From: UBA2031 sp037189985
GTDB lineage: Bacteria; Pseudomonadota; Gammaproteobacteria; Pseudomonadales; Moraxellaceae
DNA: 64,000 nucleotides
Reading direction: 5' to 3'
NCBI GenBank assembly: GCA_037189985.1
Contig: JBBCJX010000003.1
Coordinates: 140,220-204,219, forward strand
Below the pieces are notes generated by a model. That model worked only from the letters and a program-made list of their open reading frames with translations. It was not told the origin of the DNA and did no database searches. Below are positions 9,001 through 14,416 of this stretch, one piece after another. How positions within the stretch are numbered: the stretch's first letter is position 1; each line of letters begins with the position of its first letter. The translations under genes were made by a program, and so were the position numbers.

Positions 9001-11824
9001 TCTGGTCAGTGGCCCGCAGCACGGCACTTTGCTGCACAACAGCGACGGCACCTTTACCTATATTGCCCATGCCGATTATTTCGGTGAGGACCGCTTCACG
9101 TATCGCGTGAACGACGGCGAACTGGATTCCGCGGTGGCTGAGGTGCGCATCACCGTTACTCCTGTAAATGATGCTCCCATCGCCAAGCCCGTTACGGTCA
9201 CCACACTGGAGGACGAAGCACTTACCTTCACCATTCCCACACTGGTGCTTCCTCTCCCTTGGGGTGGAGGCGAACCGACCTCAGGCGCCTGGGATATAGA
9301 CAGTCCCCACCTCGCCTTGACCGTGAGCAACCCACTGCACGGCATGCTCATTCGCAACCCGGACGGCAGCTTCACCTACACGCCCTTCGCGGACTTCAAC
9401 GGCGTGGAGCAACTCGTCTACACCGTGAGTGATGGCGAGTTCAGCGTCAGCAGCACCCTGACCATCACGGTGCTGCCCGTGAACGACGCGCCGGTGGCAA
9501 GCCCCATCACTGCCACCCTGCTGGAAGACGGTAGCGTGGTGCTGGACCTCATGGCCGCCTCTACCGATGCAGATGGCGATGCGTTGACCACACATATCGT
9601 GAACGGCCCGCAGAAGGGCAGCCTGGTGCGCGGCGTGGATGGCCGTTATGTCTACACACCGTTTGCCAACGTGAGCGGCGAAGACAGCTTCAGCTATGCA
9701 GCGTACGACGGCAGCTCCACCTCGGCGCCAGCCTTGGTGCGGCTGGTCATCACGGCCGTGGCGGATGCACCTACGCTCTCCTTTGGCAGTGGCACCGGCG
9801 ATGTCTCGCGTGAACTGTTCCGTACTGGTTGGGAGTCGGTCAGCAACAACACCAACACATCAACCCTGGTACAGCAGAGCACGTTGGACGGCTGGACGCT
9901 GATCACCCGCCCGGACCCGACTTGGGGAGGCGCCAACGGTTTTGAAGTCTGGAGCACGGGCGACAAGATGGCCGACAACCTCGGCATCTTGCGTACCGTG
10001 TCGGCTGCCGCCGGCAATGGCAAGAACTGGTTGGAACTGAACAGTGCTGGCCTCAACCAGAGCCAGACGTTGGGTATTTCACGGCAGATGGAAACGGTGG
10101 CCGGAGCCAGTTATGTGCTGAGTTTCGATTACGCGGGCCGTATTGGATACAGCACGGATTACACCCGCATTGGCATTTATGTGGATGGGGTGAAGGTTGC
10201 CACCTATGCCAATACCAGCCCCAACTCGGCGCTGAACTGGCAGGCTTTGGAGTTCAGTTTCATCGGCAAGGGCGGTGTGCAGGAAATCCGCATCGTCTCG
10301 GAGGCTACGCGCCAGGATATCAATGGCCGTGGTGCAATGATCGACGACATCGCCCTCATCGAAACGGTCCCGCGTAATACGGGTCTGGAAGACACGGCGA
10401 TTCGCCTCTCCACCATCCAGGCGGCGCTGACGGACACCGATGGCTCCGAGGTGCTGACCCTGGCCATCGAGGCGATTCCGTCCGGTGCCATGCTCACTGA
10501 TGGCACGCGCAGCTTCACGGCCACGGCAACCCAGAACCGCGCTGACATCACGGGCTGGAACCTCGCCAATCTGCGTATTACGCCCCCGGCGGATTTTTAT
10601 GGCCAGATGCCCCTGCTGGTGGTGGCAACCTCGACGGAGCAGTCCAACGGCAGCGCCAGCAGCACTTCGGCGGTACTGAACGTAACGGTGCTGCCGGTCA
10701 ACGATGTGCCGGTAGCCGTCAACGACAGTGCCACGGTCAAGTCTAACCAGACCGTGCGCATCGACGTGCTGGCCAACGACATCGACGTGGATGGCGATGC
10801 GCTCACGACGCTGCTCGTCAGCGGCCCCAAGAAGGGCACGCTGACCCGCAATGCGGATGGCAGCTTCAGCTACAAGAGCAACAACAACTATCAGGGCACG
10901 GACAGCTTCACCTATCGCGTGAGCGACGGTAGCAGCCAGTCGGGCTTGGCCACGGTCACCATTACCGTGACGGCACCCAATAAGCTGCCGGTGGCCAAGA
11001 ACGACAGCTTCAGCACCCAGGAAGACACGCCGGTCCGCCTCAACGTGCTGGCCAACGACACGGATGCAGATGGCGATGACCTGACCGTGCAGATCGTGAG
11101 TGCACCGAAGAATGGCACGCTCACCTTGCATGCGGATGGCACGTATACCTACACGCCGAAGAAGAACTGGTACGGTACGGACAGTTTCACCTATCGGGCA
11201 AGCGACGGTATGGGGCAGTCCGGGCTGGCGACCGCCACGATTTCCGTGACCAAGGTAAACGATGCGCCGGTAGCGCTGAATGCGGTCTACCAGTTGCAGC
11301 AGAACGGCACGGTACGCATCGATTTCTGTGATCTGGTGGTCGATGTGGATGGCGATAGTCTGGCCCTGAGCTTCGGCTCTCCTGCGCATGGCACGCTCAC
11401 CCGCAACTGGGATGGCAGCTATACCTATCGCCCGGCAAACGGCTATGTGGGTACCGATGCTTTCACTTATACCGTCAGCGACGGCAAGTTGAGTGCCACG
11501 GCCACTGTGTCGCTCAACGTGCTCCCGGCGTCGTCTGCCTGCTTCAGCAACAACGTCATCAGCCTCATCCTGCAATCCCTGTTGGGCGGCAACCAGGATC
11601 GTGGTCACCTCGTGTATGGCAACGGCGACGACGTGACCACGGTTGCTGAAGTCACGGGCCGCAGTTCCGGCATTTCCGTGAACTGGAATGCCGGCCAAGC
11701 TTCTGTGGGTAACCAGCCCGCAGGGTACAACGTGGATGCAACATGGTTGAGGGAGTTGCTTAATACTGCCGAGCGCCTTGATCTTGCAGCCAGTACCGGG
11801 CTGGTGGTGAAGGTACAGAAGTGA
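2..11824 (+). CDS. Giant mosaic tandem-95 repeat protein with GH19-like and matrixin-like domains (5' partial)
   Basis: The frame is open to the window edge, so the true start lies upstream; residues here are numbered from the ATG at 35 (3929 aa). Domains seen: bacterial Ig-like (about 75-170); a Gly/Ala-rich hydrophobic stretch (390-440); a YVTN-like beta-propeller (640-1030); a peptidoglycan-binding-like segment (1312-1362); a GH19/lysozyme-like domain (1620-1850) with FLSQALYETG (Glu1643) and YRGMGLFHLTG; a matrixin-like zinc protease (2100-2240) with HEYGHALGMEH (His2196, Glu2197, His2200, His2206) and a following Met; tandem-95 repeats with VNDAPVA starts and DVDGD motifs (2480-3250 and 3556-3833); and a DUF642-like beta-sandwich (3259-3445). 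It is probably secreted or surface-bound. The downstream TolC/HlyD/SecA-like genes are its likely exporter, which is inferred from position. The segment 3240-6440 is clearly more AT-rich than the flanks. Confidence 0.9.
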   Translation, partial: WLTLTLADLGSMGGVGGNSVVVDDSRDTVRATGSGPALIIATRIDSDGRTVRAVLAVNAQAVPDYSDEGEGGYEDSLAIQPDVYPGTLTLTPSSTRQLKIHVLDYNTGKPVDVHTASPGSYSGTRYFVSDESIATVSADGLITAHAEGRVTISIVHLGSVLDENGNPVEQAIGQTNIVLNVRAAQLVDNDASTSTPLRIVLAAGQGGAIVAATGETVLVGEGVLQGETAVGIERLDLGTLTATVGMPLPGQGLMTTDTNGNTRPQPDLLQALGAFRLDIEGESTAGYPLQFAIPMQTGSSQFTLAPRAPGAGEDGLVHAGDEVYFFKRGTLLDENGQQKDVWWLVDNGFVGEDGIARTASPPYAGVLKPGEYIVSRRIENGQLVEVRGMRNQVSYDPMTMIAISSIGAAAATQMASGTLGGLMLGMEGMAALMLLPTLGGALYTYTYGQAVTPLLTITELPPGTPGDLYRVDTTPFRGSPIDTNGVTKPVIDANSVTFNRETRSYEFKLQGFDPQSIYRAINPNNVSLSQIPADQLPWAEIRLFANGKMIGKTPVLLSTLTDTLRVAIPDHYAAGDVTMQIVVGYAIGRVVNEIGGVITTDQVLSSNKVGLKATGSFSVTLAREGLTVFRKQEDGSTTTAGTLALDDSVATEYLLGNKVDGVAITKDGTRAYIAGNGKIYVVDLLAMRLLPTILLPESVNVTSLLINPTGNRLFVATGSSVVAGSYALMALDIDPASGGYHRSWLTLQSNMLAPQANPYGFAGMQITADGKTLIVAAPQSADLPNVLANRSQGNVYVIDLYNGLNLQTGIVAAASVIKTEISGRTGINPRSIIAMTASGGLVSNNQFLVTSTGSNSSGLGALKIEYRNGKPASAKLATIDLSQVTGDIKSERLNIQRAFDAVLVEKDGVQWAIVSDDNRPWNDAYYQAMWEAPMVVTSVMGVPLSVAGGSVDAKSVLVGGKLGFVRDPFGEAEYIGATSPDAAALTGTPSAGVAYRDMSLNGDYLVVNTFGEYMAQDGVSTEFKMGNLVFSLSRLLDLAVTQASKDYRLQVGLGKEKPADPPPVEAIGQPLLEQNGEEPKSWIGILTSEVINAINTVKSWLSPDVDNSIFRPGDIYVFDMAKILAELADSSNNSDDAKFFRKNYQDIYNELKDKSVGSIRDLISEGGLTGFGLDAKEIEDLTSSLIRDGRIRLVTKDGNAVRASTNTEAVKRLLSVSAVDREYGYDTEGGALDFGKTGNMVMYRYISQEEIDLLRSGGVLESVKYKFTVSFTLNGKVASIGYNVTSQDAPERESGTPVGKRPANNPGYSQIHLKGEVKANGRNNDVLDVLKVEQRLRYLGYGINPLIAGSGEITINGKLDAKEAIALQLFENIVSGKPAFGYDLARNGSMVFVRGSNANVTIGGSGIYLDWLNAVNAPHWMQLFDSNKNTSLNKVENVGNGWKTTMTGASYGTSWLYDLMLGAAQESYAMGGGTLRAPLLFSGTDILGMILRLGVSEQYISRINQAKVQRSDEVVIEQTDYRQSSWDLSRAIGLADRINQLTGTMGQGEVLKDFIAVYEAGQKNNGVSLGSLVRIGGMGLGYDYRLTEGTLAGLIYQAANANSNLMSVEDARAWAKAMQASFERFGITKSSSSNDGSAKYDQRIAAFLSQALYETGFLKDYIEDPGRYSKSNISTPQNKKGVANPMYKNGRFLKDSGYVDVNGKRLNWAEFIFDTGLTKEQRAQWIAAIGYASWPGTKKPVGNSDRLPTSYLDDPSKFDGWIYRGMGLFHLTGKENFDQFATYYYGKGTSGYDNFMEDPYSFFQQSFEGDKKLLVDAASWYFSVYKNLNGVADGLQGSVDLISKMVAPFVNNSWATRNDIYNNALGFSQEGNPYENLRYALWQLGVNATNVDDNPLDAKTYEGAFEIKLKVPGAPQSIQGSLWQKAALSEVTMSPIDAAPSIKSGDMMAFLVDVDAVVPYGAFDYVQQVASVEQRRGVQSEALIATVGQCMGLRSWEEGAGVFLAPISASDINISWNDVRNKSVRYHVIQKPKHGHLEIDPEFPSRMFYTPDESLSGKGSDFFIFDTITRKGIIRVHQYIVGPEYGDNWVTCEGVGAGRIQWRISSENGSSLGAEDYLLTAQSLFGQIKGFGSINLSFGMESLPGQSLGETKGSNIILDIDAAGHGWYFDWQGTGDDWLPTSNPYEWMARPGSAAEGRMDFLSVFLHEYGHALGMEHSHDSHDLMAATLQPGVRRLPSAEDMAFFQAVNGMAELAANTPQPYSPFSPFTPDVPLPLSMSLVLAGIRRRFGNVGTDGGQTLTQALPQGERGNMAVQYHIAANPQLLPLTGQGNGWEYTGAVEFADGGAVLHETAGSQTRLNQVFTVGPNDRYLSFTVNATLGDQANGPDDAFEVALLDANTGASLLGQTGLTHNDALINQQANGTEHKAAAVTRQDNADGSFTYLVDLAGIPAGTVLNLSFDLIGFGRGAEAANSQVVIRHLHVGGGVQEARDDSITTAEDTPVLLDVRANDVGADQAGIMPVLVTAPLHAIVELTDEGQFRITPAADWFGTDSFTYALSDGVTTSNTATVTFTVTPVNDAPVAQDVQAAVEEDGRLTLDLLAAALDVEGDTLSVAIVAGPQHGLLVQNADGTFTYTPNADFNGTDSFTWQVSDGELDSGIATVTIAVTPVNDTPVAQSLVVTTAEDTTVAVNLAALVSDVDGDALVLSLGSLPQHGTVTLENGVATYVPVADYFGSDSFSYLVSDGITSTEGIITLTITPVNDAPVAKPVAVTTLEDEALTFTIPALVLPLAPGEGWGEGEPTSGAWDIDSETLTFTFSEPAHGTLIHNPDGSFTYTPFADFNGVEQITYTVSDGELSASNILTITVTPVNDAPVAGNISVTTDEDVALPLNLLASVSDVDGDVLQVIAWSSPLLGTLSQDDEGRLVYTPHANVHGTDQFTYTVSDGITTATATVTINVLPVNDAPEARDDSVTLAEDGQVTINVLANDFDVDGDALTSHLVSGPQHGTLLHNSDGTFTYIAHADYFGEDRFTYRVNDGELDSAVAEVRITVTPVNDAPIAKPVTVTTLEDEALTFTIPTLVLPLPWGGGEPTSGAWDIDSPHLALTVSNPLHGMLIRNPDGSFTYTPFADFNGVEQLVYTVSDGEFSVSSTLTITVLPVNDAPVASPITATLLEDGSVVLDLMAASTDADGDALTTHIVNGPQKGSLVRGVDGRYVYTPFANVSGEDSFSYAAYDGSSTSAPALVRLVITAVADAPTLSFGSGTGDVSRELFRTGWESVSNNTNTSTLVQQSTLDGWTLITRPDPTWGGANGFEVWSTGDKMADNLGILRTVSAAAGNGKNWLELNSAGLNQSQTLGISRQMETVAGASYVLSFDYAGRIGYSTDYTRIGIYVDGVKVATYANTSPNSALNWQALEFSFIGKGGVQEIRIVSEATRQDINGRGAMIDDIALIETVPRNTGLEDTAIRLSTIQAALTDTDGSEVLTLAIEAIPSGAMLTDGTRSFTATATQNRADITGWNLANLRITPPADFYGQMPLLVVATSTEQSNGSASSTSAVLNVTVLPVNDVPVAVNDSATVKSNQTVRIDVLANDIDVDGDALTTLLVSGPKKGTLTRNADGSFSYKSNNNYQGTDSFTYRVSDGSSQSGLATVTITVTAPNKLPVAKNDSFSTQEDTPVRLNVLANDTDADGDDLTVQIVSAPKNGTLTLHADGTYTYTPKKNWYGTDSFTYRASDGMGQSGLATATISVTKVNDAPVALNAVYQLQQNGTVRIDFCDLVVDVDGDSLALSFGSPAHGTLTRNWDGSYTYRPANGYVGTDAFTYTVSDGKLSATATVSLNVLPASSACFSNNVISLILQSLLGGNQDRGHLVYGNGDDVTTVAEVTGRSSGISVNWNAGQASVGNQPAGYNVDATWLRELLNTAERLDLAASTGLVVKVQK
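6900..6935. repeat. REP-like palindromic element inside the giant gene, copy 1
   Basis: A C-rich then G-rich imperfect palindrome (core CCTCCCTCAAGGGGAGAGG) lies between the protease module and the next module. It is translated in frame as LTQALPQGERG, the peptide typical of proteobacterial REP-like elements that happen to be read through. It resembles the perfect intergenic palindrome at 11833-11862. Confidence 0.6.
8366..8403. repeat. REP-like palindromic element inside the giant gene, copy 2
   Basis: CTCCCTCTCGCTCCGGGAGA followed by GGGCTGGGGTGAGGGAG has the layout of a dispersed proteobacterial palindromic repeat. It is read in frame as LPLAPGEGWGEGE and interrupts one tandem-95 repeat at a point where most sister repeats have no extra residues. 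The insertion adds roughly 15-20 residues without breaking the frame. Confidence 0.7.
9248..9273. repeat. Degraded REP-like element inside the giant gene, copy 3
   Basis: A shortened version of the 8366-8403 element sits at the equivalent point of a later tandem-95 repeat and is read as LPLPWGGGE. The sequence on both sides (LEDEALTFTIP before, PTSGAWDIDS after) matches the repeat carrying copy 2. The two repeats therefore probably descend from one that already held the element. Confidence 0.6.
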
Positions 11825-11832
11825 TCTGATTC

Positions 11833-11862
11833 CACTCCCTCTCCCGTGCGGGAGAGGGAGTG
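11833..11862. repeat. Perfect REP-like palindrome after the giant gene
   Basis: Two perfect 14-base arms (CACTCCCTCTCCCG and its complement) are separated by two bases, eight bases past the giant gene's stop. The core is shared with the elements found inside the gene. There is no T-tract, so it may stabilise the mRNA end or act as a weak terminator rather than being a classic intrinsic terminator. The rest of the 150-base gap to the TolC-like gene shows nothing I recognise. Confidence 0.7.
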
Positions 11863-11976
11863 GGGGGAGTGTTCAGGTCTTCATTCATGTCGTCTTCTTC
11901 AAGGACGACGTGATGATGAAAATAACAAGGAGTGTCGGGCTTTTCGTATTGGCCTGACCTGCATGAGCTGTGGGGT

Positions 11977-13401
11977 ATGAGGGTGTCATTTTTCAGGGGA
12001 TGGAGCCCTATGTGGCTTCATGGTGTCCTGCTGTGTCTCTGTGGTTTTCTGTTGCTGTTCCCTGTGTTTGCACATGCCCATAGCCTGATGGAGCTCTGGC
12101 AACTGGCACGTGCCACGGAGCCCGGTTACAGGATGGCCCAGGCAGGTACAAAGGCAGCCGAGGCGCGCGAAGACATGGCGTTTGGTGCACTGCTTCCACA
12201 GTTGTCTGCAAGTGCAAGTATTCATCGTAATGATCGTCAATACCGCACCTTGATTACCGGGCGCCCTGAAACAGATGACAGCTACCGCAACCATTCTGCC
12301 CAGTTGAGCCTGACTCAGCCGCTTTTCCGCTATGCCAGCTTCATGGAGTTGAGGTTGGCAAAACGGGGCAGCCAGCAGGCTGACTTCAAGTTGGCCGCTG
12401 CGGAACAGGAGTTACTCGCAAAACTGGTGGCGGCCTGGCTGGAAGCGGTGGCAGCACGAGACGAACTGGAGTTTGTAGACAGAAAGGTGAGTGCAACGGC
12501 AAAGCTGCTGGAAACGGCGAGACGGGGGGCAGCGATTGGATTAACCGGTGCACCACAACTGGCAGATGCCCAGGCCCGACATGAAAAAGGTTTGGCAGAC
12601 CGCATGGCGGCAGAAATAGAGGCCCAGCTAAAACTCTCCAGCCTGGAGCAGCTCACGGGCACCTTGGACGATGTCGTCTTGCCCAGACTGAGCCCGGAGC
12701 GTGACTGGCTTGGTTTGGGAATGGATTCTCTGGATGCCTGGTTGTCGTTGGTTAACCAGCTCAGCCCACAGGTGTTGGCGGCAGCAAAAGCGGTTGAAAT
12801 GGCGGAGGCTGAAATTGCCAGGCAGCGTGCCGGACATTATCCGACGCTGGATCTGGTGGGCAGTTACGGCAAGAACAATCAGGAAGTCGGCGGTTTCCCC
12901 GGGCAGGCGGGATATGACATTCGCCAGGGCTCGGTAGGTGCCCAGTTGAGTATCCCCATTTTTGCCGGAGGCAGTGTCTCTGCAAAAGTGTCTGAAGCAT
13001 ATGCCCAGAAAGAGCGTGCGGTTCAGGAACTGGAGGCTGCACGACGCGGCGCCCAACTTGCCGCAAAGCAGGCCTGGCTTGGCTGGCGCTCTGCATATGC
13101 CCGTCGGCATGCCGGTGAGCATGCAATCAAGGCAACGGCGTCATCCCTGGAATTTGCCGTCAAGGCACGGCGTCATGAACTTAAAACAGCCGCTGATGTC
13201 TTGCAGGCAGAGGAACAACATTATGCTGCCGAGCGAGATTACAGAAAGGCACGCTATGACGAGGTAATCGCCATCGTGCGGCTCAAATCCGTGATTGGTG
13301 ATCTGCGAGAGACGGATATCTCTGGTATTGACGAGCTTTTGGGGCTTGCAGACACGTCTCGTGAAGATATGTCTGCGGATGTGTGGCAAAAGGAGCCGTG
13401 A
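11977..13401 (+). CDS. TolC-family outer-membrane channel protein
   Basis: An outer-membrane efflux protein of 474 aa that would form the trans-envelope duct of a tripartite exporter. An N-terminal signal peptide ends near FPVFAHA. The body is long, Ala/Glu/Gln-rich and helical with two related halves, as in the OEP fold; SLMELWQLARATEPGYRMAQ is a typical start of mature TolC-like proteins. I chose the ATG at 11977 because it gives a signal peptide with basic residues. A GTG at 11932 and an ATG at 12010 (with GGAG just upstream) are alternatives. It begins the secretion gene set; its stop overlaps the ATG at 13401, which is the vestigial start of the next operon gene. Confidence 0.9.
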   Translation: MRVSFFRGWSPMWLHGVLLCLCGFLLLFPVFAHAHSLMELWQLARATEPGYRMAQAGTKAAEAREDMAFGALLPQLSASASIHRNDRQYRTLITGRPETDDSYRNHSAQLSLTQPLFRYASFMELRLAKRGSQQADFKLAAAEQELLAKLVAAWLEAVAARDELEFVDRKVSATAKLLETARRGAAIGLTGAPQLADAQARHEKGLADRMAAEIEAQLKLSSLEQLTGTLDDVVLPRLSPERDWLGLGMDSLDAWLSLVNQLSPQVLAAAKAVEMAEAEIARQRAGHYPTLDLVGSYGKNNQEVGGFPGQAGYDIRQGSVGAQLSIPIFAGGSVSAKVSEAYAQKERAVQELEAARRGAQLAAKQAWLGWRSAYARRHAGEHAIKATASSLEFAVKARRHELKTAADVLQAEEQHYAAERDYRKARYDEVIAIVRLKSVIGDLRETDISGIDELLGLADTSREDMSADVWQKEP

Positions 13402-13415
13402 TGGAAAGCAGGGGA
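13391..13415 (+). repeat. Left copy of a 25-bp direct repeat flanking a 1-kb insertion
   Basis: These 25 bases match 14392-14416 at 24 of 25 positions. The repeat covers a ribosome-binding region, the TGATG stop/start overlap of the TolC-like gene, and the first five codons (MESRG) of the GAF-HlyD gene. At this copy the frame runs on into unrelated sequence, so it is a vestigial gene start. Confidence 0.85.
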
Positions 13416-13420
13416 GGCCG

Positions 13421-13455
13421 GGTAGGTTGGGTTGAGCGCAGTGAAGCCCAACACG
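13421..13455. repeat. Dispersed palindromic repeat (GTTGGGTT...AAGCCCAAC)
   Basis: GTTGGGTT and AAGCCCAAC form an inverted repeat around a ten-base loop. Its translation on this strand gives VGWVERSEAQ, a peptide I recognise from read-through of a widespread proteobacterial repeat family. A second inverted repeat with the same arm type (GTTGGGCT/AGCCCAAC) lies at 13546-13570 inside the next gene's signal-peptide region. Confidence 0.6.
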
Positions 13456-13497
13456 GTGCCTGTAATTCGCAAAATAGCCAAAAAAGGAATTTCCGTA

Positions 13498-14379
13498 ATG
13501 AGCAGAGCTTTTTTAAAGCTGACATTTTTCTTTTTGGCGATTGTCGTTGGGCTTCCTGTGCCAGCCCAACCAACACGGCCTGTACAAATGATGGCAGCCG
13601 CTGTTCCAAAAGCCACGGCATACGATGGCGTTATTGGGATATGCCAAAATATTTCATCCGGGCCGGTAACTTACTTAAGTTCGGCAGAATATGATTTGGC
13701 ACCAATATCATCTGCTGTTGAGTTGATTAAAGAGAAATTTGGAGTTGCAGTAACAAAAGAGGATCGGAAAAGTGCGAAAGTGACGTTGTTGAGTGTGCCA
13801 CAGCACGGTCGTGTGGTAGATGGTGAGAATAGAGTAGCAGGAATGCCGGACTATCATCCTAACCCCGATTTTAGGGGTAAAGATCGCGCAACACTTCTGG
13901 TGGAAATTGCCAGATATAAAATACAGGTGGAGTATTATCTGCGGGTGGGCATGAGTGATTGTCCTAACGATGTAACGTCGTGGAAAATCTCTTCCACTAG
14001 TGCAATGAACGCCATTCCAGTGGAAGTAGTCCAGTCAGGGTTCACTCCAGACCTCTCCAGGATCATGCTCTGCTTCGGTGAGCTTGCTGGTCAAGCGTTG
14101 GGAGAAACCAGCGGCACGGATATCACGCTTGATTCGGATGCCGCCGGCCACGACTGGTACTTCGACTGGCAGGGCACCGGTGACGACTGGCTCCCCACCT
14201 CCAATCCCCACGAATGGATGGCCAGCCCCGGCAGCCGCATGGATTTCCTCTCCGTTTTCCTGCACGAATATGGTCATGCTTTGGGCCTGAAGCATTCACA
14301 CGACAGCCACGACTTGATCGTCACAACATTGCAGCCCAGCATGCGCCGTTTGCCCTCGGCGGAGGGTGCCCGTCTATGA
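13498..14379 (+). CDS. Small secreted matrixin-like protein, paralogue of the giant protein's protease module
   Basis: A 293-aa protein starting at 13498 behind AAAAGGAA; its signal peptide (SRAFLKLTFFFLAIVVG) ends near PVPAQ. Residues about 90-160 resemble the degenerate repeat just before the giant protein's protease domain. Residues 195-290 closely match giant residues about 2130-2235, including HEYGHALGLKHSH. The zinc-binding HExxHxxGxxH is intact, but the Met-turn region reads HDLIVTT instead of HDLMAAT, and the C-terminal part of the module is missing. The N-terminal half is AT-rich and the protease half GC-rich, the same mosaic as in the giant gene. It sits inside the secretion operon between flanking direct repeats and may be an insertion. 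Activity is uncertain. Confidence 0.75.
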   Translation: MSRAFLKLTFFFLAIVVGLPVPAQPTRPVQMMAAAVPKATAYDGVIGICQNISSGPVTYLSSAEYDLAPISSAVELIKEKFGVAVTKEDRKSAKVTLLSVPQHGRVVDGENRVAGMPDYHPNPDFRGKDRATLLVEIARYKIQVEYYLRVGMSDCPNDVTSWKISSTSAMNAIPVEVVQSGFTPDLSRIMLCFGELAGQALGETSGTDITLDSDAAGHDWYFDWQGTGDDWLPTSNPHEWMASPGSRMDFLSVFLHEYGHALGLKHSHDSHDLIVTTLQPSMRRLPSAEGARL

Positions 14380-14391
14380 ATATGTGGTGAG

Positions 14392-14416
14392 AGGAACCGT
14401 GATGGAAAGCAGGGGA
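14392..14416 (+). repeat. Right copy of the 25-bp direct repeat
   Basis: This copy matches 13391-13415 with one mismatch. It carries the functional start of the GAF-HlyD gene and still contains the TGA that ends the TolC-like gene at the left copy. The offset between copies is 1001 bp. Confidence 0.85.

Noticed and set aside
6788..11698. Long minus-strand reading frames (565 and 539 codons) opposite the tandem-95 repeats
   Set aside because: They mirror the repeat region of the giant gene, are His/Gly/Arg-rich with no recognisable domain, and arise from the codon bias of the plus strand.
13383..13694. 103-codon plus-strand frame starting at the vestigial MESRG
   Set aside because: It reads through a dispersed palindromic repeat and overlaps the signal peptide of the real gene in another frame; it is a by-product of the duplicated junction.
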